The notes: a model not told the origin generated them from the letters alone. A stretch of 64,000 nt of DNA from RGIG4608 sp045651165 (GCA_045651165.1 JAZRRX010000039.1:251990-315989), one strand, 5' to 3'; positions 50,009-59,038 are shown, numbered from the stretch's first letter. Made by a program: numbers and translations.

Positions 50009-50554
50009 ATGCTTGATTTTGAAACCTATCCTATAATAGCCGCAATTAGAACAATGGAAGATTTTCTTATTGCAATAGATTCCGATATACAAACAGTATT
50101 TTTGCTCAGCACAGAATTGTCTCAAGTACCCGAATACTGTGAGCTTGCACATCGCAAAAACAAGATTTTATTTGTTCACTTGGATTTTGTCAACGGACTC
50201 AGTAATGATGCTCATGGTGTAAAATATTTAGCTTCAATGGGAATTGACGGTATAATAAGTACAAGATCAAATGTAATTTCAGCCGCACACGAATGCAAAC
50301 TTATGTCAGTACAACGATTTTTTATGATAGATTCTCGCTCGGTCGATACGGCGCTTGAAACTCTTTTAAGCTCAAAGGCCTCTATGATAGAGGTGATGCC
50401 GGTCATCGCCTATAAAGCGATATCCAAGATAAAAAAACACATCAAAATTCCAATAATTGCAGGTGGACTTATAAATTCAAGAGATGAATGCTTTAGGGCT
50501 CTCAACGAGGGAGCATCTATGATCTCCACTGGTGAGCGTTCCCTTTGGCAATAA
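50009..50554 (+). CDS. glpP: Glycerol-3-phosphate responsive antiterminator GlpP
   Basis: A 181-residue TIM-barrel-like RNA-binding regulator. Family blocks are PIIAAIRTMEDF at the N-terminus, FVHLDFVNGLSNDAHGVKYL, GIISTRSNVI and PIIAGGLINSRDE near the end. In Bacillus, GlpP with bound glycerol-3-phosphate prevents termination in the leaders of glp operons. The ATG at 50009 has GGAGG 6 bp upstream. It is divergent from the glpA-type operon, whose leader contains a matching terminator hairpin. Confidence 0.94.
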   Translation: MLDFETYPIIAAIRTMEDFLIAIDSDIQTVFLLSTELSQVPEYCELAHRKNKILFVHLDFVNGLSNDAHGVKYLASMGIDGIISTRSNVISAAHECKLMSVQRFFMIDSRSVDTALETLLSSKASMIEVMPVIAYKAISKIKKHIKIPIIAGGLINSRDECFRALNEGASMISTGERSLWQ

Positions 50555-50563
50555 AATACGATG

Positions 50564-50598
50564 AAAAGCAGGCAGTGTATAATTTACTGCCTGCTTTT
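50564..50598. terminator. Bidirectional terminator
   Basis: AAAAGCAGGCAGT (50564-50576) and ACTGCCTGCTTTT (50586-50598) form a perfect stem with flanking A and T runs, between convergent glpP and the NagD-like gene. Confidence 0.9.
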
Positions 50599-50605
50599 TA
50601 TTGGA

Positions 50606-51427
50606 TTAATACATCAATTTATCGACATCAGCAAGTGAGTCAAATACAAAATCGGGCTTATCAGATATATCTGCTTTTTCAACATCTTCTTCTGTAGTCT
50701 CTCCCGACAAAACAAGCACTGATGTAACACCGAAATTCTTTCCAAGAGCGATATCGGTATACAGTCTATCGCCGAAGATACACATCTCGTCATTATCGAA
50801 TCCGGTGAATTTGCCAATCATTTCGATGGTTTCTTTATATGGCTTTCCAAAATATGTAGGCACCTTTCCTGTGGATGCGGTTATAAGTGCCGCAATAGCT
50901 CCGCTATCTGGAATAAATCCATCCTCTGTAGGACAGTTGAAATCAGGATGAGTAGAAATATACTCCGCGCCGTTTCTGATCAGTCTGCAAGCAATATTGA
51001 GTTTTTCGTATGTCAATGACGTATCAAAGCTACTCACAACAATGTCTGCAATTGGATTTTCTTCTCCGTTCACCACTTTAACACCCTTGTTTTTATATTC
51101 TTCAACAAGCTCATCGGTTGCAACCATATATACTGTTTTGTCTTTTTTATATGCAAGCAAAAACTCTCGTGTAACATCCCCCGATGTCATTATTTCATCC
51201 TCTTGCGGATCAAATCCAAGTTTTGAGAGCTTGTTAAAATAAAAGCTAGAGGTATGTGATGCATTGTTTGTAAAAAACAATACTTTTTTGCCACTACTTC
51301 TTAAATTTTTAATAAAACGTTTCGCAAACTCAAACGAAACTCCACCAAGATAAATGGTTCCGTCCATATCAAAAATAAACAACTTTTTATTCTTGATGAT
51401 TTCAATATCGGGGTTTTTAAAATTCAT
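50606..51427 (-). CDS. HAD-IIA phosphatase, NagD/glycerol-phosphatase-like
   Basis: A 273-residue HAD hydrolase with motif I FIFDMDGTIYLGG (nucleophile Asp19), motif II FFTNN (Ser/Thr replaced within the TNNAS loop), the C2A cap, and motif IV CIFGDRLYTDIALG. This group includes NagD, pyridoxal and glycerol-phosphate phosphatases. It is 15 bp after the glycerol-1-phosphate dehydrogenase gene, so it probably cleaves glycerol-1-phosphate or a related compound to free glycerol, or works in the reverse catabolic sense. This is inferred from context. Confidence 0.88.
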   Translation of the reverse strand: MNFKNPDIEIIKNKKLFIFDMDGTIYLGGVSFEFAKRFIKNLRSSGKKVLFFTNNASHTSSFYFNKLSKLGFDPQEDEIMTSGDVTREFLLAYKKDKTVYMVATDELVEEYKNKGVKVVNGEENPIADIVVSSFDTSLTYEKLNIACRLIRNGAEYISTHPDFNCPTEDGFIPDSGAIAALITASTGKVPTYFGKPYKETIEMIGKFTGFDNDEMCIFGDRLYTDIALGKNFGVTSVLVLSGETTEEDVEKADISDKPDFVFDSLADVDKLMY

Positions 51428-51442
51428 ATTTCACCTTATTAA

Positions 51443-52633
51443 TCATTTGTTTTGAGTATTTAACGTATCAAGCAAAGCATCGGTCGCTTTTTCTGCATAT
51501 TCTTCAAACTTTCCTTGGTCTCGCAAATAGAAAAGAATAGTATATCTATCTCTCATAATGAGCGCACGGTGAATACCGTCAATGATTACCTGTGCATCTG
51601 TTACAGTTGGAGGCACATTCATCTTAACGCAAAAATCCTCAACCGCATCAAAATACGGAATATATTTGGCAATCAATTCTTTAAGATGCTCATCACTTGT
51701 TTCCTGATAAAGCATTTTATACATTATAGACACAAGACGCGTCGCCTCGCACACCTCAAGTCCATGCAAATGAGGATGATTTCCGTGCTCTATATCATAA
51801 AGCTCCCATGCGTGAGCAATTATGTGTTCAGAACCCGATGCAGGACGCGAATTTCCTGTGTATGCCATGCCAAGACCTGTTACAAGAAATCCTTCCATAA
51901 TATTCTTGATGCATTCTTTATCGCGCTTTGCCAGCTCATATCCGTTCTCAAGACATTTATTGGTCGCATCAATAACGTCTTTTGCAATTTTGTCACAGAA
52001 ATATTCTCCCGAATAATCTCTTGCAAGCTCCCAGTCAAGAATACCTATGTATTTGCCAAACATATCACCAATGCCTGCAAGCATCATATCGAACGGAGCA
52101 TCCTTGAGAATATCGAGGTCTCCTATAATATATTTAGGAGTTGTACACTGAATGGTCGCCTTTGAACCGTTGAAGAGAAAGGGCGTGCCAGCAGATGCAT
52201 ATCCGTCCATAGAGGGTGCTGTTCCAACAACTCCGTATGGAAGGTTGAGACGGTAACTTGCAAGACGGCAAGAGTCATTTACAGTTCCCGAACCAACTGC
52301 CAAAATAAAATCAGGAAGCTCTGAATATGCAAATATATTGGGTTTTGCAACAGGATCGCTTGCATTAAGAATAATTTCCCCCAAAGTATCTGTGTTCGGC
52401 AATATTACTTCTCCTTCAAGAACGCATGTACGATAATACTTTCCTGCCTCTTTAAGTATTTTCTCAACAGCCTCTCCCGCAGCGGCATATGTATTACTAT
52501 CCGCCACCATATATACTTTACTGTAATCCTTGAGTATTTCTGGTAGATTTTTTATTGCTCCCGATGAAATATCGTAGCCCTCCAAGGGTGCTTTGTGAGA
52601 ACCCATTGAGCAACCACATTCAAATTTTATCAT
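51443..52633 (-). CDS. sn-Glycerol-1-phosphate dehydrogenase (AraM/EgsA family)
   Basis: A 396-residue iron/zinc-dependent dehydrogenase. NAD binding is by GSGTVND (114-120), PSMDGYASAG is the substrate loop, and the metal ligands are Asp190 (GIGD), His270 (SEHIIAHAWE) and a His in HPHLHGLEV (288 or 290). The family interconverts DHAP and sn-glycerol-1-phosphate, the backbone of archaeal lipids. Bacterial AraM makes it for heptaprenylglyceryl phosphate, but no PcrB-like gene is seen. The gene is followed by a HAD phosphatase. AGGAGA precedes the ATG and a strong promoter lies at 52708-52735. Confidence 0.9.
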   Translation of the reverse strand: MIKFECGCSMGSHKAPLEGYDISSGAIKNLPEILKDYSKVYMVADSNTYAAAGEAVEKILKEAGKYYRTCVLEGEVILPNTDTLGEIILNASDPVAKPNIFAYSELPDFILAVGSGTVNDSCRLASYRLNLPYGVVGTAPSMDGYASAGTPFLFNGSKATIQCTTPKYIIGDLDILKDAPFDMMLAGIGDMFGKYIGILDWELARDYSGEYFCDKIAKDVIDATNKCLENGYELAKRDKECIKNIMEGFLVTGLGMAYTGNSRPASGSEHIIAHAWELYDIEHGNHPHLHGLEVCEATRLVSIMYKMLYQETSDEHLKELIAKYIPYFDAVEDFCVKMNVPPTVTDAQVIIDGIHRALIMRDRYTILFYLRDQGKFEEYAEKATDALLDTLNTQNK

Positions 52634-52707
52634 ATACTTTTATCTCCTATACATTTTTCCATTACTTCAAACAATATAAGTATGATGCCATCTACACTTT
52701 TAATAAT

Positions 52708-52735
52708 ATTATAACTTTACACATTATATTGTCAA
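52708..52735 (-). promoter_or_regulatory. Promoter of the glycerol-1-phosphate dehydrogenase operon
   Basis: On the minus strand: -35 TTGACA (52730-52735), 16-bp spacer, -10 TATAAT (52708-52713). Hexamers and spacing match the glpA promoter. Confidence 0.82.
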
Positions 52736-52763
52736 TAGTTTTTTGAAAAAATTATGCATCTCC

Positions 52764-52943
52764 CTACCCATCAACCACAATTCTTTTAGAGATTGATATT
52801 ATTGCATTTGTGAACCGAACTGACTGTGTCAATGTTGTCTGCAACTGGTCACCTTCACGGATTCGCATAGTGTGGCGGATTTCTTTTGGGATAACTACAC
52901 GCCCTAAATCGTCCATTCTTCTCACAATTACCTTTGCTTTCAT
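52764..52943 (-). pseudogene. Truncated AbrB/SpoVT-like DNA-binding domain, copy A
   Basis: A 59-codon frame. The first 33 residues (MKAKVIVRRMDDLGRVVIP, then KEIRHTMRIREGD) are an intact AbrB-type swapped-hairpin domain like that of SpoVT. The remainder shows no family resemblance and no GAF domain follows. The upstream AATGAGAT is a decayed form of the AAGGAG site before spoVT. It forms one end of a pair of direct repeats with copy B at 59037-59225. It might still encode a minimal DNA-binding peptide, but a degenerate gene end is more likely. Confidence 0.7.
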
Positions 52944-53030
52944 ATATAAAATCTCATTTTATTAATCACCATTTTGCAAATTTTTGTTGCTATTTGAATT
53001 TTTATTTTATTTGTAATTCATTCTTATTTT
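52847..53030. repeat. Direct repeat A (with truncated AbrB gene 5' half and its upstream region)
   Basis: About 184 bp that reappear in the same orientation at 59129-59312 with roughly ten differences by eye. Weaker similarity extends about 20 bp beyond the left edge. The copy includes the AbrB-like start codon and about 90 bp upstream of it. Confidence 0.85.
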
Positions 53031-53033
53031 TTA

Positions 53034-53065
53034 AAAAGCCCTGCGCGGTTGCGCAGGGCTTTTTG
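53034..53065. terminator. Bidirectional terminator after the orphan protein gene
   Basis: AAAAAGCCCTGCGC and GCGCAGGGCTTTTT pair around a four-base loop; A5 and T5 flank the stem. It ends the minus-strand gene at 53079. Confidence 0.92.
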
Positions 53066-53078
53066 TATTATGATTAGA

Positions 53079-54554
53079 TTATTTCTGAGGATTTTGATAA
53101 TCAATGTTATAGAAAGTTTCTACTGTCCATACTTCGCCTTTTTGTGGGCTTCGTCCATTTTCGGGAGATTCAAATGAAACGTAAAGCTTATTATCCAACT
53201 GAGTTGTACGAAGCTTAATATGCATCTCATTAACCTTTACAGAATCATCTATAATTGTAAATCCTGCTTCTGCAGATACACCACTAGTAGAGCTTGAATA
53301 CTTAACCAAACGATTATTCATATTGCTAAGCACATCCTCTATTTGTGTAACGGGAGGCTTGGTTGTATATTTGCCTAAAGAGTTTCCATTTTCATCAAAT
53401 GTTTCAAAGCTTTCACAAACAAGCTTGCCTTCATCAGTTTCGCGGCGCATAGTAAACATCTGCATATAGAATTGATTAAGATGGAAACCATCATCAAGCC
53501 AAGTTACAGACTGTCTGTTGTTAACACCATCGGCAGTGAACAAGAAATTCTGATCGTGCGCCATCATTTTTCGGCCATAGGAATCACTCGTACTTGTACC
53601 CCAAGCATAGATTGTTGTGCTTTGAATAAACTGAACACTTGAGCAAGAAAGAACCGTTTTGCTTGCAACATTTTTAAGAGCAATTTCAACACCATCTGCA
53701 AGAAGCTTTACAGATTCTATATACTCATCACCGTGAAATCCTCCAACGAAATCGCGCGCCTCGGTTGAAGATGCCTCTTGAAGCATCTGTTGAGCCGCAG
53801 GTGTAATAGTGTTCATATCAACTTGATTTTGTTTAACCGCAAGAGAAATTTCACCAGATGTAAGAACCTCAAATAGATTAGAAAATTCTACACCATCATC
53901 TTTTACTGAGTGAATTTTCACAAGCTGTGCAGTACGTATTCTGTAATTATATACATTTGAAGTGGAATTGGATTTATAAATATCTCTATTATTATTGCTT
54001 TCCAAAATCATATTATATCTTACATAATATAATCCACTTTCATCAGAAGTGCGCACATAAATATAGAAAGAACTGTGTAAATCTCCACTTGATGGCATAA
54101 TCTCTAAGAGCACATCACCGGGAGCATATAATTTTTCATCCATAGCAGCCATCCAAATAAGCACTGTTTCAGTGCCATTATTAGTAAATTGATAGTGATG
54201 TAATTCGTTTTCTTCAGTTGTAACATCAAAAGCAACCGAATTTGTTTTGCATTCAATAGTTGAATGTTGAACTCCATCTACACTTAATTTCACAATCTGA
54301 GTCCCCTTTGTTGCTTGAGCCTCAAATTTAATGTTTGAAGCTTCGATATTTGCAAATGTTATTGTCTTGCCGGCTTCAAGCACATAAAGTTCCGTACCAC
54401 AACGCTGACACTCTTGATTATGTGTCCAATTTGATGGTGAATCACTTACAGGTTCAGTATAACTTTCAAAATTAAAGTAAACAACTCCACCATATGTGCT
54501 TGTCATTATATGGCGCATGGCTAAAACATTGGAATTAGATGGTATATATATCAC
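53079..54554 (-). CDS. Orphan beta-rich protein, probably N-terminally truncated
   Basis: A 491-residue protein from a GTG start, not recognised. It is rich in Ser, Thr, Asn and beta-prone segments. An early QECQRCGT Cys pair recalls the Cys/His modules of the secreted proteins elsewhere in the window. Residues about 30-130 look like a beta-sandwich, and there is no signal peptide, lipobox or membrane helix. No ribosome binding site precedes the GTG (54552-54554) or the later ATGs, and only 24 bp separate it from the rhaD stop. It could be the C-terminal part of a secreted protein whose N-terminus was deleted, or a cytoplasmic protein expressed by read-through from the rha operon. A strong terminator follows. 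Confidence 0.5.
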   Translation of the reverse strand: MIYIPSNSNVLAMRHIMTSTYGGVVYFNFESYTEPVSDSPSNWTHNQECQRCGTELYVLEAGKTITFANIEASNIKFEAQATKGTQIVKLSVDGVQHSTIECKTNSVAFDVTTEENELHHYQFTNNGTETVLIWMAAMDEKLYAPGDVLLEIMPSSGDLHSSFYIYVRTSDESGLYYVRYNMILESNNNRDIYKSNSTSNVYNYRIRTAQLVKIHSVKDDGVEFSNLFEVLTSGEISLAVKQNQVDMNTITPAAQQMLQEASSTEARDFVGGFHGDEYIESVKLLADGVEIALKNVASKTVLSCSSVQFIQSTTIYAWGTSTSDSYGRKMMAHDQNFLFTADGVNNRQSVTWLDDGFHLNQFYMQMFTMRRETDEGKLVCESFETFDENGNSLGKYTTKPPVTQIEDVLSNMNNRLVKYSSSTSGVSAEAGFTIIDDSVKVNEMHIKLRTTQLDNKLYVSFESPENGRSPQKGEVWTVETFYNIDYQNPQK

Positions 54555-54578
54555 TTGTGTTTGTTGGTATATACGATA

Positions 54579-55394
54579 TTATAAATCCAAAAAATCTTTT
54601 CTATACTTAACCTTAAAGAACTCTGCAAGAGTAACCATTTCTTCGTCTTTGATGGTGTTTACACGAGGAAGATGGGCTGTGAGCATATAAATCTGCGCTG
54701 CCTTTTCAACGGTTTCAATAAGACCAAAGGTTTCGTCCATTGTCTTACCTGCACCGTATATGCCGTGCATACCCCAAACTACGAGGCGAAATTCCTTCAT
54801 CTTTTCTGCTGTTGCTTCACCGATTTCGTTAGTTCCGCAAAGCATCCAAGGAAGAACACCAACACCATCGGGAAAGACAACTATACATTCGGTGCACATT
54901 TCCCAAAGAGTGTGTGTAAATTTCTTTTCGTCAAGCTCGTGAACGTAGTTCATAGCAAGTGTATGTGTGGGGTGAGAGTGCATTACAACGCGGTTTTCAG
55001 GATCAACGGAAAGTCGTGCGATATGGCTCATAAGGTGCGCAGGAAGCTCACTTGTGAATCTGCCACCGTCAGCATAACCCCAAAGAAGCTCGGCGTTTTT
55101 ACCGTCATCTGCAATCTTAATAATACCGAGATTTGTTTCGGGATCGTCATAAACATTCTTAAAATATTTACCTGTTCCTGTAACGATAAAAATCTTACCA
55201 ATAAGAGCAGTTGCATCAAATCCAAGTGGGATTGTGCGAAGCGCATTATTCAAATTCAAATATTTAGCAACTTCGTTTTTATCAAGCATATAACTTATAT
55301 TACCACCATTGCGCTCGTCCCAACCAAGTCGGTACATATTGGCGCAGGTGTTTCTCATTTCCATTACAAATGGCGCATTAAGTATATTTTTCAT
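54579..55394 (-). CDS. rhaD: Rhamnulose-1-phosphate aldolase
   Basis: A 271-residue class II aldolase that splits L-rhamnulose-1-phosphate to DHAP and L-lactaldehyde. Zinc ligands are in MHSHPTH (His139, His141) and in WGMHGIYGAG later on. The catalytic Glu is in SELPAH (Glu115), and GGNIS binds phosphate. The length equals the E. coli enzyme. Its start overlaps the rhaA stop by 4 bp, so the genes are coupled. It lies last of the three catabolic genes in transcription. Confidence 0.96.
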   Translation of the reverse strand: MKNILNAPFVMEMRNTCANMYRLGWDERNGGNISYMLDKNEVAKYLNLNNALRTIPLGFDATALIGKIFIVTGTGKYFKNVYDDPETNLGIIKIADDGKNAELLWGYADGGRFTSELPAHLMSHIARLSVDPENRVVMHSHPTHTLAMNYVHELDEKKFTHTLWEMCTECIVVFPDGVGVLPWMLCGTNEIGEATAEKMKEFRLVVWGMHGIYGAGKTMDETFGLIETVEKAAQIYMLTAHLPRVNTIKDEEMVTLAEFFKVKYRKDFLDL

Positions 55395-56638
55395 CTCTTT
55401 GACAAGACCTCTCTTTCGTATTCTTTAACTGTCGCAAACCATTCGCCGTCTACGGGAGCACCGCATACACGACAATATTCCGCCCAAATCTCACCGAATG
55501 GCATAGTTTTAAGCTCTTCCTGAACTACCATGAGCTCTGTCCAGTTATCAGCATTCTGCATTTCAGTAAGGTCGGGAGTAAGCAATGCCATAAGCAATGC
55601 CTTTTGAACATTTCTAAAACCAACTGTCCAAGCGGAAATGCGATTTATGGATGCATCAAAATAGTCAAGAGCAATCTTAACAGATCCTTCAAGACCACCG
55701 CAACGAACTATCTCCTTGCATATTTCTCTTGTCTCGTCATCAAGAAGCACAACGTGGTCGGAGTCCCAACGAATAGGTCTTGTCACGTGAAGTGCAATCT
55801 CAGGGAAGAACGCAAGAAGTGCGGGAATCTTATCGGAAACAACCTCTGTGGGATGGTAATGTCCGTTATCCATAAGGGGAATGCATCTTTCCTTATTCAT
55901 TGCCGCATAAGTAAGCGCAAACTCGGCAGAGCCAACGGTATATGCCTCAACACCAATGCCAAATACCTTTGATTCAACGCAAGGCTTTACGGAATTAAAG
56001 TCAAATGGCTCTGAAAGTATCTCGTCGATTGATTCCTTATATCTTTGGCGAGGACCCATTCTATCAGCAGGAATATCCTTAAAACCGTCACCCGTCCAAA
56101 TATTCATGATACAGGGTTGTCCAAGCTCTTTTGCAAGATAGTTTGAAATTCTTATACACGCCTTACCGTGTTCTATCCAGAACTTACGAATTTCGGGATC
56201 GGGAGAGGAAAGCGTCAAGCCGTTTGCCTTGGGGTGAGAGAAGAAAGTAGGATTAAAGTCACATCCAAGTCCTCTTTTCTTGCAAAATTCAACCCATTTC
56301 GCAAAGTGCTTGGGCTCAAGCGCATCGCGGTCAGCCCAATCTCCGTTTTCAAAAATAGCATAGCTTGCGTGAAGATTCATCTTCTTTGTTCCGGGGCAAA
56401 GTTTAAGAACAACGTCAAGGTCTGCCATAAGCTCCTCAGGTGTTCTTGCACGTCCGGGATAGTTACCCGTCGTCTGTATTCCACCCGTGAGTGGCTTTGA
56501 AGGATCGGTATCAAATCCTCGAACGTCGTCCCCCTGCCAACAATGCAAAGCAACAGGAACTTCTTTAAGCTTTGCTATCGCAGCATCAGTATCTATACCA
56601 AGAGCTGCATATCTTTTCTTTGCTTCAACATAGCTCAT
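55391..56638 (-). CDS. rhaA: L-rhamnose isomerase
   Basis: A 415-residue TIM-barrel isomerase (L-rhamnose to L-rhamnulose). Motifs include VALHCWQGDDVRGF near the start, MNIWTGDGFKDIPADR with metal ligands, MDNGHYHPTEVVSDK and RPIRWDSDHVV. The length is typical. It lies 1 bp after the rhaB stop, with GGAGG inside the last codons of rhaB. rhaD follows with a 4-bp overlap. Confidence 0.97.
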   Translation of the reverse strand: MSYVEAKKRYAALGIDTDAAIAKLKEVPVALHCWQGDDVRGFDTDPSKPLTGGIQTTGNYPGRARTPEELMADLDVVLKLCPGTKKMNLHASYAIFENGDWADRDALEPKHFAKWVEFCKKRGLGCDFNPTFFSHPKANGLTLSSPDPEIRKFWIEHGKACIRISNYLAKELGQPCIMNIWTGDGFKDIPADRMGPRQRYKESIDEILSEPFDFNSVKPCVESKVFGIGVEAYTVGSAEFALTYAAMNKERCIPLMDNGHYHPTEVVSDKIPALLAFFPEIALHVTRPIRWDSDHVVLLDDETREICKEIVRCGGLEGSVKIALDYFDASINRISAWTVGFRNVQKALLMALLTPDLTEMQNADNWTELMVVQEELKTMPFGEIWAEYCRVCGAPVDGEWFATVKEYEREVLSKR

Positions 56639-56639
56639 A

Positions 56640-57926
56640 TTAACATACCTCCATTTGAATCTTAAGATTTCCTAAAGCGGTGGCTTCTATAGGCAAAGCA
56701 ATCACTTGCTTTCCTGTTGCTTCTTCAGTTAAGCAATTAAGAAATTTATTCTTTGCTCCACCGCCCACTATGTATAATTTTTCGTATTTTCTTCCTGTAT
56801 TTGCTTCAAGCTCGTCTATGGCTTGTTTATAGCTCAATGCCAAGCTTTTGTATGCGCAACGGAAATAGTCTCCAATCGTATTTAGTCCACCCGTTGCGTT
56901 ATCAAATGCATTCTTCATACTCTCTGGAGCTAAGAACTCCTGCGCATTTGCATCTACAGTTGCTTCGCATGTGCTTTCTTGCGCCATTTTAACAATATCG
57001 GGAAAAGGCGTATCCGGACAAAGCTCTCTTTGCAATTCATTCACAAGCCACATACCCATAATATTCTTTTGATAGCGGTTATATCCAACACCGCCCTCAT
57101 TTGAGTAGTTGGCTTTTTGACTTCCCTCGTCAGTTATTGGTTGGGGTGTTTTAACTCCCAAAAGCGACCAAGTACCCGAGGAAATGTATGGGCTATTCTC
57201 TTCCATTGGAATTCCCTCAACCGCAGAGCCTGTATCGTGAGTTGCACAAAGCACAACCTTTGTGTTACCGCCAACCTTTTCGGCAATTTCGGGGAGCAAA
57301 TCTCCAAGAATTGTTTTCGATTGTGAAAGCTTTGGGAAAAGGCGCTCGGGATATCCAAGACGTCTTACGATATCCATATCAAATTCACCATTTACCATAC
57401 CCATTGTGGTAGCATTGGTATATTCCCTTGCCTTTACACCGCAAAGCTTGTACATAAGATATTCGGGTATCATAAGCATATCGGTTGCCATGTCAAGTCT
57501 TCCGTTCAACTTATCATCATAAAGTTGATAGATAGTATTAAACGGTTGAAACTGACAACCCACCTTTGAATAAAGCTCTGAAAAAGGTATAATCTCGTGA
57601 ACATTTGGTATTACTGCCTCTGTTCTGCTATCGCGATAAGCGTAAACGGGATAAATTTCTTTATCTCCGTCAAGCAAAACATAGTCAACACCCCAAGTGT
57701 CAATCGAAAGGCTTTCAATTTCAGGATAAAGTCTGAATGCTTCTCGAAGCCCTGCCAAAACACTATTACAAAGGCACTCGATATCCCATATAAGATGTCC
57801 ATTCTCTTTCGTTACTCCGTTGGGGAAACGATACACCTCTTTTGTATTAATCTCGTCGCCCTCGCGCCAGCCAATAATATGTCTGCCCGAGGATGCGCCG
57901 ATATCTATTGCTAAATAATATTTCAA
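56640..57926 (-). CDS. rhaB: Rhamnulokinase, shortened at the C-terminus
   Basis: A 428-residue FGGY kinase that phosphorylates L-rhamnulose. The ATP/Mg site AIDIGASSGRHI and the substrate region SIDTWGVDYVL are near the N-terminus, followed by LCATHDTGSAV, SSGTWSLLG and GGGAKNKFLNCL. It stops at ATALGNLKIQMEVC, whereas family members continue about 40-60 residues further. The TTG at 57926 is used as start because AAAGGAG lies 7 bp before it; the in-frame ATG at 57953 is upstream of that site. The final codons also provide the rhaA ribosome binding site. It may still be active, but the truncation is unusual. Confidence 0.92.
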   Translation of the reverse strand: MKYYLAIDIGASSGRHIIGWREGDEINTKEVYRFPNGVTKENGHLIWDIECLCNSVLAGLREAFRLYPEIESLSIDTWGVDYVLLDGDKEIYPVYAYRDSRTEAVIPNVHEIIPFSELYSKVGCQFQPFNTIYQLYDDKLNGRLDMATDMLMIPEYLMYKLCGVKAREYTNATTMGMVNGEFDMDIVRRLGYPERLFPKLSQSKTILGDLLPEIAEKVGGNTKVVLCATHDTGSAVEGIPMEENSPYISSGTWSLLGVKTPQPITDEGSQKANYSNEGGVGYNRYQKNIMGMWLVNELQRELCPDTPFPDIVKMAQESTCEATVDANAQEFLAPESMKNAFDNATGGLNTIGDYFRCAYKSLALSYKQAIDELEANTGRKYEKLYIVGGGAKNKFLNCLTEEATGKQVIALPIEATALGNLKIQMEVC

Positions 57927-58022
57927 TGACTTACTCCTTTCACAAATATTCATGTTAATAATATCATATCTTTAAACAAAAATAAAGAACACGATTTGCG
58001 TAAAAAAGTGTCCTTATTTGTA

Positions 58023-58051
58023 TTGATTTTTTGTTGTGCTTGTGCTACAAT
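58023..58051 (+). promoter_or_regulatory. Promoter of the AraC-family regulator
   Basis: -35 TTGATT (58023-58028), 17 bp, -10 TACAAT (58046-58051) with extended TG. The divergent rhaB side of this 141-bp gap shows no good promoter, as expected if it needs an activator. Confidence 0.72.
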
Positions 58052-58067
58052 AACTTGAGGTGATTTT

Positions 58068-59018
58068 ATGATTAAACAAGAAATATTGGATAAATTATTG
58101 CCAACAACTGACGAAGAAAGTGAAATTTTGCACGGACATAGCGTAGATAAGAGCATTTATACAACCACGGGCGGTAGTGTAATCCGTTCAAAAAAGCTCC
58201 TCGTTGACGGAAAGCTGATACGTGTCAGAAAGCACACGCGATTTATCCACTTTCCCAAGCACACTCACGACTATATTGAAGCGGTATATATGTGTGCAGG
58301 TGAAACAACGCATATTATCAATGGAAAAGAAATCAAATTAAAAGAGGGAGAACTTCTTTTACTCGGACAAAATGCCACGCAAGAGATTTTGCCCGCAAAC
58401 GAGAACGATATCGCAGTAAATTTCATCATTCAGCCCGCATTCTTCGATAAAACTCTCGAAATGCTCGGTGCTGAAGAAACACCCATCAAAAACTTCCTCA
58501 TCAGTTCTCTTTTTGATAGTGAATATCAAGGATATCTGCACTTCAAGGTTGCAAATGTTCTTCCCATCCAAAATTTGATTGAAAACCTCATTTGGACGCT
58601 TATAAACAACACCTCAAACAAGAGAAATATCAACCAAACAACAATGGGACTTCTATTTATGCAACTTCTCAACCACACAGACAAGCTCTCACACGAGAGC
58701 CACAAGGAAAAGGCAATTGTAGACATTTTACGCTATATCGAGGAAAATTACAAGGACGGTTCACTCATCGACGCGGCAAATCTTTTGCATTACGATTTCT
58801 TTTGGCTCAGCCACGAAATAAAGAACCGCACAGGCAAAACATATACAGAGCATCTGCAGGAAAAACGCCTATCACAAGCGGCTTTTTTGCTTAAAAACAC
58901 AACACTCTCGGTCGAGGAAATAGCTATAGCCGTCGGCTATGAAAACAAAAGCTACTTCCACCGTATCTTCACAGAAAAATTCGAAACAACTCCTAAAAAA
59001 TATAGAAATGACAGGTAA
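58068..59018 (+). CDS. AraC-family regulator, probable RhaS/RhaR-like activator
   Basis: A 316-residue regulator: N-terminal cupin (FIHFPKHTHDYIEAVYMCAG, about residues 58-77) that probably binds sugar, a dimerisation region, and a C-terminal pair of HTH motifs (about 220-315) ending FHRIFTEKFETTPKKYR. GAGGTGA lies 7 bp before the ATG. It is divergent from rhaBAD, so L-rhamnose-dependent activation of those genes is likely. The HTH core (FFWLSHEIKNRTGKTYTEHL) is intact. Confidence 0.92.
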   Translation: MIKQEILDKLLPTTDEESEILHGHSVDKSIYTTTGGSVIRSKKLLVDGKLIRVRKHTRFIHFPKHTHDYIEAVYMCAGETTHIINGKEIKLKEGELLLLGQNATQEILPANENDIAVNFIIQPAFFDKTLEMLGAEETPIKNFLISSLFDSEYQGYLHFKVANVLPIQNLIENLIWTLINNTSNKRNINQTTMGLLFMQLLNHTDKLSHESHKEKAIVDILRYIEENYKDGSLIDAANLLHYDFFWLSHEIKNRTGKTYTEHLQEKRLSQAAFLLKNTTLSVEEIAIAVGYENKSYFHRIFTEKFETTPKKYRNDR

Positions 59019-59038
59019 AGCACCTGTCATTTCTTTTT
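59004..59038 (+). terminator. Terminator of the AraC-family gene
   Basis: AGAAATGACAGGT and ACCTGTCATTTCT form a perfect 13-bp stem followed by T5; it overlaps the stop codon. Confidence 0.9.
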
